DNA of 64,000 nucleotides from Thermococcus argininiproducens (GTDB lineage: Archaea > Methanobacteriota_B > Thermococci > Thermococcales > Thermococcaceae). Where the stretch lies: the NCBI RefSeq assembly GCF_023746595.1, contig NZ_CP080572.1, positions 186,001 through 250,000 on the forward strand, in the 5' to 3' direction. Positions 1 through 7,503 of this stretch are shown one piece after another. Positions within the stretch are counted from its first letter, which is position 1; every line of letters starts with the position of its first letter. The notes below the pieces were generated by a model, which worked only from the letters and a program-made list of their open reading frames with translations, did no database searches and was not told the DNA's origin. Made by a program: the position numbers and the translations under genes.

Positions 1-501
1 TGTGACCAAAGAGAGCATTATTGGTTTTTGTTCGAGTCTTTTCTTGATGAGCTCCCCAAGTTCTTCTACCTGTTCCCTTGGAATCAAGTCTATTTTGTTT
101 ACTACCACAATAATTGGTTTTTCATATCTAAACTTTAAGAGGTGATGAAGCTTTTCCATCCCTCTATGCAAGCCGTATTGAGCGTCTATCATATGTATAA
201 CTACATCAGCTGAAATAATCTCACTCAAAAGTTCTTTGAATTTCTCTTCGCTCAAGACTTTTCCTCTCAATTCATGCTGGGGGTCATATAGTCCAGCTGT
301 ATCTATTAAAACCAATTCATCCACTCCACCAAATGGATTTTTCATGCTTTTTGGTATCTTAACCTTCCCAAAAGCCCTTCTAATAACGCCCTTAGTTGTT
401 CCAGGGATTGGCATAGTCTCAGAAATTTTTCTGCCAAGAAGGGCATTCATGAGAGTAGACTTCCCAACATTCTCAGCACCAATAATCGCAACCTTTATCA
501 T
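1..501 (-). CDS. Era/Der-like small GTPase (3' end cut by window edge)
   Basis: The first 167 codons of a minus-strand gene are visible and the C terminus lies outside the window. The reading frame starts with ATG at 501, preceded by a GGTGGTGAGAT ribosome site. The G1 P-loop GAENVGKS is at residues 8-15, the G3 motif DTAG at 67-70 and the G4 motif NKID at 135-138, so this is a TRAFAC-class GTPase of the Era/Der/EngB type. A 20-odd residue stretch between switch I and G3 is rich in basic residues. Such GTPases act in ribosome assembly or membrane-linked processes (FeoB-like domains are another option). Without the C-terminal domain the subfamily cannot be assigned. The neighbouring plus-strand gene is divergent. 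Confidence 0.85.
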   Translation of the reverse strand, partial: MIKVAIIGAENVGKSTLMNALLGRKISETMPIPGTTKGVIRRAFGKVKIPKSMKNPFGGVDELVLIDTAGLYDPQHELRGKVLSEEKFKELLSEIISADVVIHMIDAQYGLHRGMEKLHHLLKFRYEKPIIVVVNKIDLIPREQVEELGELIKKRLEQKPIMLSLVT

Positions 502-554
502 ATCTCACCACCAAATTATCCTCACGATGACTATATTATAAGGGTGATGGAAAA

Positions 555-869
555 ATGCCCAAACGAGTTAAGTTCGGTCATAACTATTATTATATCCTCA
601 GCATCGATGAATTGAAAGATGGCAAATTTCGCGGGAAGAATATTATGATAGAAGGCATTATAGAGGATAAAGCAACTATAGAATTTCTCCCAATGGAGCT
701 TCCAAGTTATCGAACCACTTTTCATATAGATGGTCTCAAAATAGAATTCTCTGGGACACCAAATATAGGGAAGGGAGAGCTTGTTAAGGTTTATGGACGG
801 TTCATAGGCGATGGAATAATCGCTAGAGCCATTGAAACAGAAAAGGCCCTATACATAACGGAGGAGTAA
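555..869 (+). CDS. small conserved protein, possible OB-fold
   Basis: A 104-residue protein with no signal peptide or membrane segment. It has alternating beta-strand-like blocks (KNIMIEGIIEDKATI; GELVKVYGRFIGDGIIARAIE). The pattern 'G.I....' followed by 'GELVKVYGRFIG' resembles the nucleic-acid-binding OB-fold seen in RPA-like archaeal proteins, but I do not recognise a named family. The start ATG at 555 follows a GGTGAT ribosome site. Only two bases separate its stop from the HD-domain gene that follows, so the two are probably translated from one mRNA. An OB role is inferred from strand pattern only. Confidence 0.6.
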   Translation: MPKRVKFGHNYYYILSIDELKDGKFRGKNIMIEGIIEDKATIEFLPMELPSYRTTFHIDGLKIEFSGTPNIGKGELVKVYGRFIGDGIIARAIETEKALYITEE

Positions 870-871
870 TA

Positions 872-1411
872 ATGCTCGATACGTTCATCGAGGCGGGAAA
901 ATTGAAAAAACTTCCAAGAATGGGATGGCTACTTAGAGGGGTTCCGCATCCAGAGAGTGTTGCAGAACACTGCTTTCGTGTCGCGCTTATAACACTATTC
1001 TTAGCAGATGAACTTAAAAAAGGAGGGGTCTCAATTAACACAGAAAGGGCCCTTAAGATAGCCCTTCTTCACGACCTTGCGGAGGCGAAAATAACAGACC
1101 TACCCCTAGAGGCCCAAAACTACGTGGATAAGAAAAAAGCTGAAAGAAAAGCAATGATAGACATCCTTGGGGCCGAGAAAGTAGAATATTTCGAACTCTT
1201 TCGGGAATATGAAGAAGAAAAAAGCCTTGAGGGAAGGCTTGTAAAGTTTGCTGATAAATTAGAAATGATTCTCCAGGCTTGGGAATATGAAAAGGCCGGA
1301 ATTAAAGGGTTAGATGAATTCTGGAATGCCTTAGAATATCTAGAACAGAACGAATTCCACAAATATTTTGGAGAACTAATTGAAGAACTCAAGGAACTGA
1401 AAGGTTATTAA
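872..1411 (+). CDS. HD-domain phosphohydrolase (YfbR/HDDC2-like 5'-nucleotidase)
   Basis: A 179-residue metal-dependent HD hydrolase. H33 in the AEHCFRVA block, the HD doublet at 67-68, E71 and the later ADKLE aspartate form the metal site typical of the YfbR/HDDC2 family. These enzymes remove phosphate from deoxynucleoside 5'-monophosphates. The length matches the family (about 180-200 residues). The ribosome site GGAG lies in the last codons of the upstream gene, so the pair is an operon. The substrate has not been shown for this protein; the HD chemistry is firm and the nucleotide specificity is inferred from the family. Confidence 0.85.
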   Translation: MLDTFIEAGKLKKLPRMGWLLRGVPHPESVAEHCFRVALITLFLADELKKGGVSINTERALKIALLHDLAEAKITDLPLEAQNYVDKKKAERKAMIDILGAEKVEYFELFREYEEEKSLEGRLVKFADKLEMILQAWEYEKAGIKGLDEFWNALEYLEQNEFHKYFGELIEELKELKGY

Positions 1412-1441
1412 TCTCAAAAGCTATTTTTCGTGGTGGTTGTT

Positions 1442-2314
1442 ATGGCACTTGAAAAGCTTGGGGAAAATTTATATCTTTATCCCGGGAGTCCCTCTACACT
1501 GATAAAAATTGGCGATCGAACTGTAATAGCCGACCCCGGTCATGGAAGCAAGAGACACAAGGAACTTAGAAGAGAACTTAGAAAACTTGGTGTAGAGATT
1601 GGATACATGCTCGCCACCCATGGACACGCAGATCATCTAGCAATTGCCCCAAAACTCAAAAAACCCCTCTTCATTCATAGGTATGAATTCTCAATCGCTG
1701 AGAGCCCTCTTAATAGAGAACTACTAACTTTTGGCTCAAAAGCACCCAAGGGCTTTTTAGTGTACCAGTTTCCTCAAGAGGTTAAAGTTTATGGTGTTTT
1801 TGAATGGGGAGATGAACTCTTTGGACTCAGGACAATCGAACTTCCGGGACATTCTCCAGGAATGACCGGTTTCTTTGATGAGGAAAACGCGGTTCTCTAT
1901 GCTGGAGATAGTTTCTTTGGAGAGAGAGTAATCCAATCTGTTGGCTTACCCTACCTAGTAGAGCCAGACCTCTTCAAAGAGTCCATAAAAAGACTTATGG
2001 AGTACGCTGAAGAGGGCCTCCTCCTGATTCCCTCACATGGAAAAGCTGTAAAGGGAGAAAATGCCACAAACCTTCTTGAGCTGAATCTCAAACGAGTTGA
2101 AGAGGGAGAAGAAAAGATTCTTGAACTCTTAAGAGAAGCAAGAAGTGTAAGCGAGCTTAGTTATGCCCTTGCAAAAGAGTTTGAAGCAAAGATAACTCCA
2201 CAAATATTGGCCTTAAACCAAGTTCCTATAAGGGCAATGATAGCAAGTCTCTACAACAGAGATCTCATAGAACCTGTAGTAGAAAAGGATCTTAAGTGGA
2301 AAACCAAATCCTAG
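1442..2314 (+). CDS. metallo-beta-lactamase-fold hydrolase
   Basis: A 290-residue cytosolic MBL-fold protein. The metal-binding THGHADH motif is at residues 59-65, followed by a GHSPG histidine, an AGDSFFG aspartate and a late PSHGKA histidine, so the binuclear metal site looks complete. I chose ATG 1442 over GTG 1430 because GGTGGT at 1431-1436 fits a ribosome site for the later start. A C-terminal helical extension of about 90 residues, possibly a winged-helix-like tail, follows the hydrolase core. The gene ends 4 bp inside the convergent Cas4-like gene. The family covers glyoxalase-II-like and many orphan thioester/phosphoester hydrolases; the substrate is unknown. Confidence 0.85.
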   Translation: MALEKLGENLYLYPGSPSTLIKIGDRTVIADPGHGSKRHKELRRELRKLGVEIGYMLATHGHADHLAIAPKLKKPLFIHRYEFSIAESPLNRELLTFGSKAPKGFLVYQFPQEVKVYGVFEWGDELFGLRTIELPGHSPGMTGFFDEENAVLYAGDSFFGERVIQSVGLPYLVEPDLFKESIKRLMEYAEEGLLLIPSHGKAVKGENATNLLELNLKRVEEGEEKILELLREARSVSELSYALAKEFEAKITPQILALNQVPIRAMIASLYNRDLIEPVVEKDLKWKTKS

Positions 2315-2925
2315 TCCCCATTAGTGGAGCAAAGGTAATAATAAGGACAGAACTTGCACGTATAGTCTCTCCAGCCCTCTGGTGGAATGTCCCTTTCATA
2401 ATACATTTTTATTTTATAGAATTGCTTTACTGTCTCTTTGAAGAGTTTTTCGTCATATGGTACTTCAAAGGCTTTGAAGTTTCTTCCCTTAACTATCGGA
2501 AATCTCGAAAAATCAATCCCTCCTAAAATTCTTTTGGGCTCTTCATGGAGTTTAACATAATAAAGATACCCATATTCACTCTCGGCCCATCTTAAGTAGA
2601 CATTCAACTGGGCCAAGTGATACTCATATGGGATTCGAGGAAGAGAAGTTTTCCCCTTTATCTCAATGGGAAAATTCCTATAAGCATCTATCCTTCCATG
2701 GATCTCAAGTCCAAGCCTAGGAGACTTCAAGACAATGTGCTTTTCAAGTTCAAAACCAAACCTCCGCTTAAGGACTTCCCCAAGAACATTGTGAGTATTA
2801 ACTCCCTGTTCAAGCCTGACCCTGACAAACTCGGGCCATTTTTCTTTATATCCTTTAAGACGGAAATATATTCTTCTAGGGCATGTCATCGCTTCGCTAG
2901 CATAAAATTCTAGCAGTTCACTCAT
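2311..2925 (-). CDS. stand-alone Cas4/RecB-like Fe-S nuclease
   Basis: A 204-residue PD-(D/E)XK nuclease of the Cas4/Dna2 type. C15 pairs with C190, C193 and C199 (CKFCPYYYLC) to make the four-cysteine Fe-S site. The GxxxH motif (G41, H45), D80, E88 and K90 and the QLN motif near 107 form the RecB-type active site. Length and layout match Cas4. No CRISPR array or other cas gene is in this window, so this is a 'solo Cas4' of the kind found widely in archaea, with an inferred role in DNA repair or replication rather than spacer acquisition. The start at 2925 follows GGGGGAG. A C/D sRNA lies immediately upstream. Confidence 0.85.
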   Translation of the reverse strand: MSELLEFYASEAMTCPRRIYFRLKGYKEKWPEFVRVRLEQGVNTHNVLGEVLKRRFGFELEKHIVLKSPRLGLEIHGRIDAYRNFPIEIKGKTSLPRIPYEYHLAQLNVYLRWAESEYGYLYYVKLHEEPKRILGGIDFSRFPIVKGRNFKAFEVPYDEKLFKETVKQFYKIKMYYERDIPPEGWRDYTCKFCPYYYLCSTNGD

Positions 2926-2961
2926 TCAAGCTCCCCCTAAATTTTAAAGGGCCTTGTTAAA

Positions 2962-3021
2962 CGCGTCAGCTAATACCGACGTCATCATTAACTCAGACTG
3001 GGCAAGGCCCATCATCCGCTA
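2962..3021 (-). ncRNA. box C/D guide sRNA (2'-O-methylation guide)
   Basis: Reading the minus strand: box C ATGATGG (3015-3009), a 12-nt guide (GCCTTGCCCAGT), box D' CTGA (2996-2993), a 4-nt spacer, a perfect box C' ATGATGA (2988-2982), a second 12-nt guide (CGTCGGTATTAG) and box D CTGA (2969-2966). GCG before box C and CGC after box D can pair as the terminal stem. Both guides being exactly 12 nt, with a 4-nt D'-C' spacer, is the canonical Pyrococcus/Thermococcus architecture. A TATA-like ATATTTTAAA lies about 25 nt upstream, at about 3043-3052. Box C differs from consensus only at its last base. The methylation targets, likely in rRNA or tRNA, could not be matched from memory. Confidence 0.85.
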
Positions 3022-3069
3022 ATCAAAATAAGACTTAGAGGTTTAAAATATTTGAGGTAAAAAGAAAAA

Positions 3070-3414
3070 TTAACTTCTACTTTTTAACAGAGAGCCCTTC
3101 CTTATTGAGTAGCTCAGTCCATATGCAGGCCAAAGGCCAGGTGGCATTGAGTAGTGGTGAAGGTTTCTAAGAATCTTTTCTGCATGTTCTCTACTGTCTG
3201 AAATTACTTTAAGTTTATCCTTTGTTAATTCGACTGTACCGTTTGGTAACTTCAGAATAACTCTATTCCCAACTACCTCTGGTTTGGCCCTCATTAAAAG
3301 AGCCCTCAAATCTCTATATGCGTCCTCTGTTATCCTCTGCTCAATGATGCTTTCTTTTCTTTTCGATTTTAAAATCTTGCTCAACCAAAAACTACTCGAA
3401 GATTCATCATCCAT
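3070..3414 (-). CDS. hypothetical protein
   Basis: A 114-residue protein with no signal peptide or membrane segment, a Ser-rich N terminus and basic middle, and a C-terminal block containing HHYSMPPGLWPAYG. I do not recognise the family. The core (residues about 45-75, VGNRVILKLPNGTVELTKDKL) reads as a beta-hairpin domain. Its promoter sits between it and the divergent taw2 gene; CTTAAAAAG at about 3466-3474 (minus strand) is a plausible TATA box. The 5' leader contains a small hairpin at 3437-3461. Confidence 0.55.
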   Translation of the reverse strand: MDDESSSSFWLSKILKSKRKESIIEQRITEDAYRDLRALLMRAKPEVVGNRVILKLPNGTVELTKDKLKVISDSREHAEKILRNLHHYSMPPGLWPAYGLSYSIRKGSLLKSRS

Positions 3415-3587
3415 TGTTAAACTCTACCTCCGGTGAGGTTCTCAAATGATTATGAGGAACCCTTCTTTTTAAGCTTTTTCTATCGTTTTTTGCCGAAATG
3501 ACCAATTTATATCCAAGTTTTGTTTTTCTTCCCTGCCAGAGAACAAAATAAAGAAAACAATATAAACCCCCTTTCAAATTCCCTCTG

Positions 3588-4430
3588 ATGCCAAAGAGAA
3601 CCCAGCTTATAAAACCTAGGATACGAGAGATACTAAGTAGAAAACTCCCTTCAGAGCTAGTTAACCTCCTCCCAAAACATTGGGTCCAGCTAGGAGACGT
3701 TTTAATTCTCCCTCTCAGGGAAGAACTCCTCCCGTACAAGAAGGAGATAGCAAAAGTCTATGCAGAGGTCCTAGGTGTTAAAACCGTCTTAAGAAAAGGA
3801 AGGATAGGTGGAGAGTTTAGAGAGACAAACTACGAGATAATCTATGGAAATGATCCTGTAACAATACACAAGGAAAACGGTATTCTATATAAGTTCGACG
3901 CTTCCAAAGTTATGTTTTCTCCAGCCAATGTAAAAGAACGGGTTAGAATGGCAAGCATAGCCAATTCAAATGAATTAGTGGTCGACATGTTCGCAGGAAT
4001 TGGCCATTTAAGCTTACCAATAGCAAAACACTGTAGAGCCAGGGTAATAGCCATTGAAAAAAGCCCCTACACATTCCAGTTTTTAGTTGAGAACATTGAA
4101 CTTAACAGAGTTCAGGACAGAATGACCGCATATAACATAGATAACCGTGAATTTAAAGGAGAGAATATAGCGGATAGAATCCTCATGGGATACGTTGTTA
4201 AAACTCACGAATTTATTCCAAAGGCTTTAGAGATAGCAAAAAATGAAGCAATAATCCACTACCATAACACAATCCCAGAGAGATTGATGCCAAGAGAACC
4301 CTTTGCAACTTTTCAAAAAATAGCCAATGAACAGGGATATGAAACAGAGCTCTTAGAAAGTAGAATACTAAAGCGTTATGCTCCAGGAGTTTGGCATGTT
4401 GTTTTAGACGTTAAAGTGTTTAAGAAATAG
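3588..4430 (+). CDS. taw2: tRNA wybutosine biosynthesis aminocarboxypropyl transferase Taw2/TYW2
   Basis: A 280-residue class I SAM-fold enzyme that transfers the 3-amino-3-carboxypropyl group of SAM to the imG-14 base at position 37 of tRNA-Phe. The SAM-binding loop VVDMFAGIGHLSLP is at residues 131-144. The acidic strand AIEKSPYT and the late HYHNTIPE segment match TYW2 rather than Trm5, which has a conserved NPP-type catalytic motif missing here. The N-terminal D1/D2-like region is present, so the length is normal for the archaeal enzyme. The gene is divergent from the hypothetical protein upstream, with a TATA-like ACAATATAAAC at about 3558-3569. Confidence 0.88.
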   Translation: MPKRTQLIKPRIREILSRKLPSELVNLLPKHWVQLGDVLILPLREELLPYKKEIAKVYAEVLGVKTVLRKGRIGGEFRETNYEIIYGNDPVTIHKENGILYKFDASKVMFSPANVKERVRMASIANSNELVVDMFAGIGHLSLPIAKHCRARVIAIEKSPYTFQFLVENIELNRVQDRMTAYNIDNREFKGENIADRILMGYVVKTHEFIPKALEIAKNEAIIHYHNTIPERLMPREPFATFQKIANEQGYETELLESRILKRYAPGVWHVVLDVKVFKK

Positions 4431-4485
4431 AGCTTTCACAAGTGGCAAAGATAGTATAACACCCTTTTTCATCCTCTTCTATTCT

Positions 4486-4660
4486 GACCTCCTCCCCGCC
4501 TTGAATGGCGAGGGTTCCAACGGGTGAATCGCCGGCTACTTTTCAAATTGTCAAACCACTCATTACTACCAGCAAGAGCATTTAAACTTTTCAGTGCCCC
4601 CCCCTTTAAAGTGTTTACATCCCCCTCCCTCTCGGAAGAAGTTTTCCCACCCAAAATAAA
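4486..4660 (+). mobile_element. IS200/IS605-type left-end remnant (solo end or MITE)
   Basis: The gap between taw2 and the radical SAM gene holds no credible gene. It starts with the hairpin block GACCTCCTCCCCGCC-TTGAA-TGGCGAGG and continues with GGTTCCAACG, GAATCGCCGGCTAC, a TATA-like TTTAAAC and a TCTCGGAAGAAG block. The segment from about 4516 aligns colinearly with 50836-50955 in this window, with many shared words. The hairpin followed by an internal promoter but no transposase is what a solo left end of an IS200/IS605 element would look like. Family assignment is by resemblance only. Confidence 0.55.
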
Positions 4661-4724
4661 ACCACCATCTCATCAAAAACGTCAACTTTTTAATGCTTTT
4701 CTATAAGGTTTCTTCGGTGAGAGA

Positions 4725-5864
4725 ATGAAATATAGCTGGGAAGAATTTGCGAGAAAAATGGGTGTAGAACCCCAAATTTTGGAAAATAGAGAGGCTAGGT
4801 TATTAAAAAAATTCGTGGATGATTTAGTACCTCCCACTCATTGTATAGGGTGCCAAGGGCTAGATTTGAGTATAGAAAATCCCGTTCACCATCCGAGTTA
4901 TGAGCTTACTCCAGCATGCAATCACGACTGTATCTTTTGTTACTCAAATGTGGCCCTAAAGCTGGGGAAAGCACCAAAGTCAGGTTATTATGGATGGGAA
5001 AACCCATATGCAATTACAGTTTCCCAGTATGGAGAACCCCTCATAAGTCCGAAAATAATAGAAGTTAACCGGATGCTCCGTGAAAGATTTCCAAATGCGA
5101 GATTGGATTTACAAACAAATGGCTCACTTTTAACGGAAGAACTGTGGGAAAAGCTTGATTTTGATTTGGTGATGATTAGTTTGGATGCTGCTTCAAGGGA
5201 GAAGCATAAAATGATAACCAATTCTGATACCTTTGATAAAGTCGTGAATGCCCTTAGGATAGTGGGAAGGGATAAGAGCGTTCGTTCTATCGTAAGAACT
5301 ATCTTTATGCCAGGTATAAACGATGAAGATATTCCAAAAATAGCAGAATTAGCAGCTTCTCTAGGCATAGATGAAATGATGCTTCAACCTTTGACAATTC
5401 ATGAACTTAACGAAGAAAGATTAAAAAAAGCAGGGCTTGACTTTGAAAAAGCAGAAAGCATAAAGGAATATCTAAAAACTGCCATGGAAGCAAAGAAATA
5501 TATTGACGTTAGAATAAGTGGTTGCCAACTGGCCATTTACAGAACTATGGATCCCCTTACACTCTTCAGCGCAAAGAGAATCGGAAGAGATGTTGCCCCA
5601 ATAGTAAAGAGGAAAAGAGTTGAGCTTGAAGAGACCTGTGATGGAGCGTTTAGAATGAATTTAAGCAAGATAAGCCTTAAAGAACTTGTTTTGAAGCTAA
5701 AACGTTTAAATATTCCCTATAAATTCAGAAAGGATCATGTGCGCTTCTCGGATGGTAGAGCTGAGATAATCGTCTTTAAAAGTGGAAAAATACTAATAAA
5801 GGGCACTACGGAGAAAGAAGCAAGAGAACTTTATACTAAGTACTTTGTTGATCTTTCTTCCTAA
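4725..5864 (+). CDS. radical SAM enzyme with C-terminal accessory domain
   Basis: A 379-residue radical SAM protein. The cluster motif CNHDCIFC (C65, C69, C72) binds the SAM-cleaving 4Fe-4S centre. Two further cysteines, C40 and C43, precede it (CIGCQGLDL), and later cysteines at about 267 and 305 might support a second site. The barrel motifs (GEPL, LQTNG, ISLDA) are all present. A basic alpha/beta domain of about 60 residues closes the protein. It lies downstream of taw2 but is not Taw1, whose sequence differs; the remnant between them also argues against one operon. The substrate is unknown. The start ATG 4725 follows GGTGAGAG. Confidence 0.8.
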   Translation: MKYSWEEFARKMGVEPQILENREARLLKKFVDDLVPPTHCIGCQGLDLSIENPVHHPSYELTPACNHDCIFCYSNVALKLGKAPKSGYYGWENPYAITVSQYGEPLISPKIIEVNRMLRERFPNARLDLQTNGSLLTEELWEKLDFDLVMISLDAASREKHKMITNSDTFDKVVNALRIVGRDKSVRSIVRTIFMPGINDEDIPKIAELAASLGIDEMMLQPLTIHELNEERLKKAGLDFEKAESIKEYLKTAMEAKKYIDVRISGCQLAIYRTMDPLTLFSAKRIGRDVAPIVKRKRVELEETCDGAFRMNLSKISLKELVLKLKRLNIPYKFRKDHVRFSDGRAEIIVFKSGKILIKGTTEKEARELYTKYFVDLSS

Positions 5865-5912
5865 AGAACGAGAGTTTCAGAAACAAATATCTTTTTAATT
5901 TTCAGCAGTTTG

Positions 5913-5951
5913 GTGGCCTACCCTGCCCTGAAGGACGAGATTTTCAAAAAA
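5913..5951 (+). repeat. short IS200/IS605-like hairpin fragment
   Basis: The sequence CCTACCCTGCCCTGAAGGAC followed by GAGATTTTC repeats the pattern of the other hairpin remnants in the window (CCTNCCTGCC-TGAA-GGCGAG). It sits directly upstream of the TATA-like AAAATATAAATAC of the next gene and so may shape that promoter. It is short, and identification rests on similarity to the longer copies. Confidence 0.35.
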
Positions 5952-5991
5952 TATAAATACTTGAGGTCTAAAAATTGCTTAATGGGAACTC

Positions 5992-6567
5992 ATGACGATA
6001 GTAAAACATGAAGTTTTGGCAAGAATCGTTATCATCATTCTGATGTTGCTTGGGATGATAAACATTGGATTTATTGTAGATTATCATTTTCATACAAGAA
6101 CAGTTAATAAAGCATGCGAAGCTCTTAAATACATCAGACTAAATGAATCGTATTTCTATAAACCAAATGGGAGTTATTATGCACATGTCTTTATTCAGGA
6201 TTATAAGGATGCAGAGAGACTAACAAAAGCATTCCAAAAGTATAGGCCCCTAATAGCAGAGGATGCTTCATGCAACGAGAAAAGAGGAGTGTTTGAAATC
6301 TTTGTGAAGAGTAAGGAATACAAAGAGTTTGTAAAAGAAGCGGGAGGTCTCATTACTTGGCCAATTGAAACTTCACAGAAATCCCTAAGACCAGTCTTAA
6401 ATAAAACAGGCAACATGACATACCTACGCCTTGAATACGATATTCACACCCCCTACGATTACAATAACTTTGCAATATCACTTATAAAGGCAAATGCAGT
6501 AGGTCTCGTAGTCAGTTTAACATTACTTCTCAGAAGATACAGGATTAGAGACATTCTTAAAATCTGA
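5992..6567 (+). CDS. hypothetical two-pass membrane protein
   Basis: A 191-residue protein with an N-terminal hydrophobic helix (about residues 9-30, ARIVIIILMLLGMINIGFIV) and a second near 163-181. Between them is a soluble, probably extracytoplasmic domain with N-glycosylation-type sites (NES, NGS, NKT, NMT) and one cysteine near residue 97. No family is recognised. TATA-like AATATAAATAC at about 5949-5959 sits some 40 bp upstream of the start. It is not obviously linked to the PP-loop gene downstream, which has its own AT-rich leader. Confidence 0.6.
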   Translation: MTIVKHEVLARIVIIILMLLGMINIGFIVDYHFHTRTVNKACEALKYIRLNESYFYKPNGSYYAHVFIQDYKDAERLTKAFQKYRPLIAEDASCNEKRGVFEIFVKSKEYKEFVKEAGGLITWPIETSQKSLRPVLNKTGNMTYLRLEYDIHTPYDYNNFAISLIKANAVGLVVSLTLLLRRYRIRDILKI

Positions 6568-6608
6568 ACATCCCAGAAATTTTTAAACTTCTAAATCTCT
6601 CTTTAACC

Positions 6609-7418
6609 ATGCTCAAATGTTCACTTTGCATATATGATGAAAGAACAGCAAAGATCAGAATTGTAGATGGAAAGCCTCTATGCAAAGAATGCATACACTA
6701 TCTCGCCCATAAGCCTGATAAGAATAAGATAAGGGGAGAACTAGAAGCACTAATGGCAAATGTAGATAGGGCAATAGTCGCTTTTTCTGGAGGAAAAGAC
6801 AGCACTGTTGCTCTTTATCTTGCAAAAGAATTTTATAACATTGAAGCTGAGGCTGTGATGGTTGATCATGGCTTCATAGCAAAAGAGGCTATAGCAAATG
6901 CTAAAAGAATAGCCCAGTACTTAGATGTTCCTTTAACCATTCTCCGATATGATTACTCTGATATCTTTAAAGAAGCATTCCTCAAAGCTAAGTCCCCATG
7001 TAGGAAATGTTCATCCAGAACTATGAGAAGACTTAGAAAATATGCTCTAAAAAAGGGAATCAAGTATATAATCACAGGGCATGAACTTCCCTTTGGTCAT
7101 CACCCCTACAGATTAATGAGTGATGGAATTATTCAGATCCGGCTGTTAAGCCTTATGACAGAGAAAGAAAGGTTTAAGATTCTTGAAAAACTCCCCTTCA
7201 AGTTTCCAGAGTTAGCGGGCTATACAACAAATTGCCTTGTTCTAGGACCTGCTCTCAAGAAATATTATGAGAAACACGGCTACAGCTTTGAGATGCGGAG
7301 GATAGCAGCACTGGTGAGGTACGGATTGATCAGTAAGGAAAAAGCTCTAAAAAAGATCAGCAAACCAGAAGTTCCTGAAGAAATTGAAAGGAAGATTTAC
7401 AAATGTTTGAATATTTAG
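6609..7418 (+). CDS. PP-loop ATPase, TtuA/TtcA-like (tRNA thiolation type)
   Basis: A 269-residue N-type ATP pyrophosphatase. An N-terminal zinc ribbon (C4, C7, C25, C28) precedes the PP-loop SGGKDST at residues 60-66. The central SPCRKCSSR block and a late TTNCLVLGP cysteine correspond to the catalytic/Fe-S cysteines of TtuA/TtcA/Ncs6-type enzymes, which adenylate a tRNA base and replace oxygen with sulfur. It is shorter than classical TtuA and lacks the usual C-terminal zinc finger, although a lone cysteine remains at the C terminus. The fold and chemistry are clear; the tRNA position (U34, U54 or C32) is not. Confidence 0.78.
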   Translation: MLKCSLCIYDERTAKIRIVDGKPLCKECIHYLAHKPDKNKIRGELEALMANVDRAIVAFSGGKDSTVALYLAKEFYNIEAEAVMVDHGFIAKEAIANAKRIAQYLDVPLTILRYDYSDIFKEAFLKAKSPCRKCSSRTMRRLRKYALKKGIKYIITGHELPFGHHPYRLMSDGIIQIRLLSLMTEKERFKILEKLPFKFPELAGYTTNCLVLGPALKKYYEKHGYSFEMRRIAALVRYGLISKEKALKKISKPEVPEEIERKIYKCLNI

Positions 7419-7503
7419 GATTTGAAGCAATTATTTTGAGCTTGAAACCTTCACATCCTAACTACCTTTTTGAAACGAAAACACTGCTATAACCTCAATT
7501 ATT

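Noticed and set aside
3437-3461. Hairpin GGTTCTC...GAGGAACC followed by a T-run, terminator-like
   Set aside because: No plus-strand transcript ends there; on the minus strand it falls in a leader. It has one bulge and could be chance.
4469-4706. Short open frames of about 60 codons in the gap after taw2, on both strands
   Set aside because: They translate the hairpin remnant; low-complexity composition and no ribosome site.
5163-5232. C/D-like boxes (GTGATGA, ATGATAA, CTGA) inside the radical SAM gene
   Set aside because: The internal D' box is CTGC, the spacing is too long and the region is conserved coding sequence.
4725-5864. Assignment as Taw1 because of the neighbouring taw2
   Set aside because: The sequence around the CX3CX2C motif and the C-terminal domain do not match Taw1 as I know it, and a mobile remnant separates the genes.
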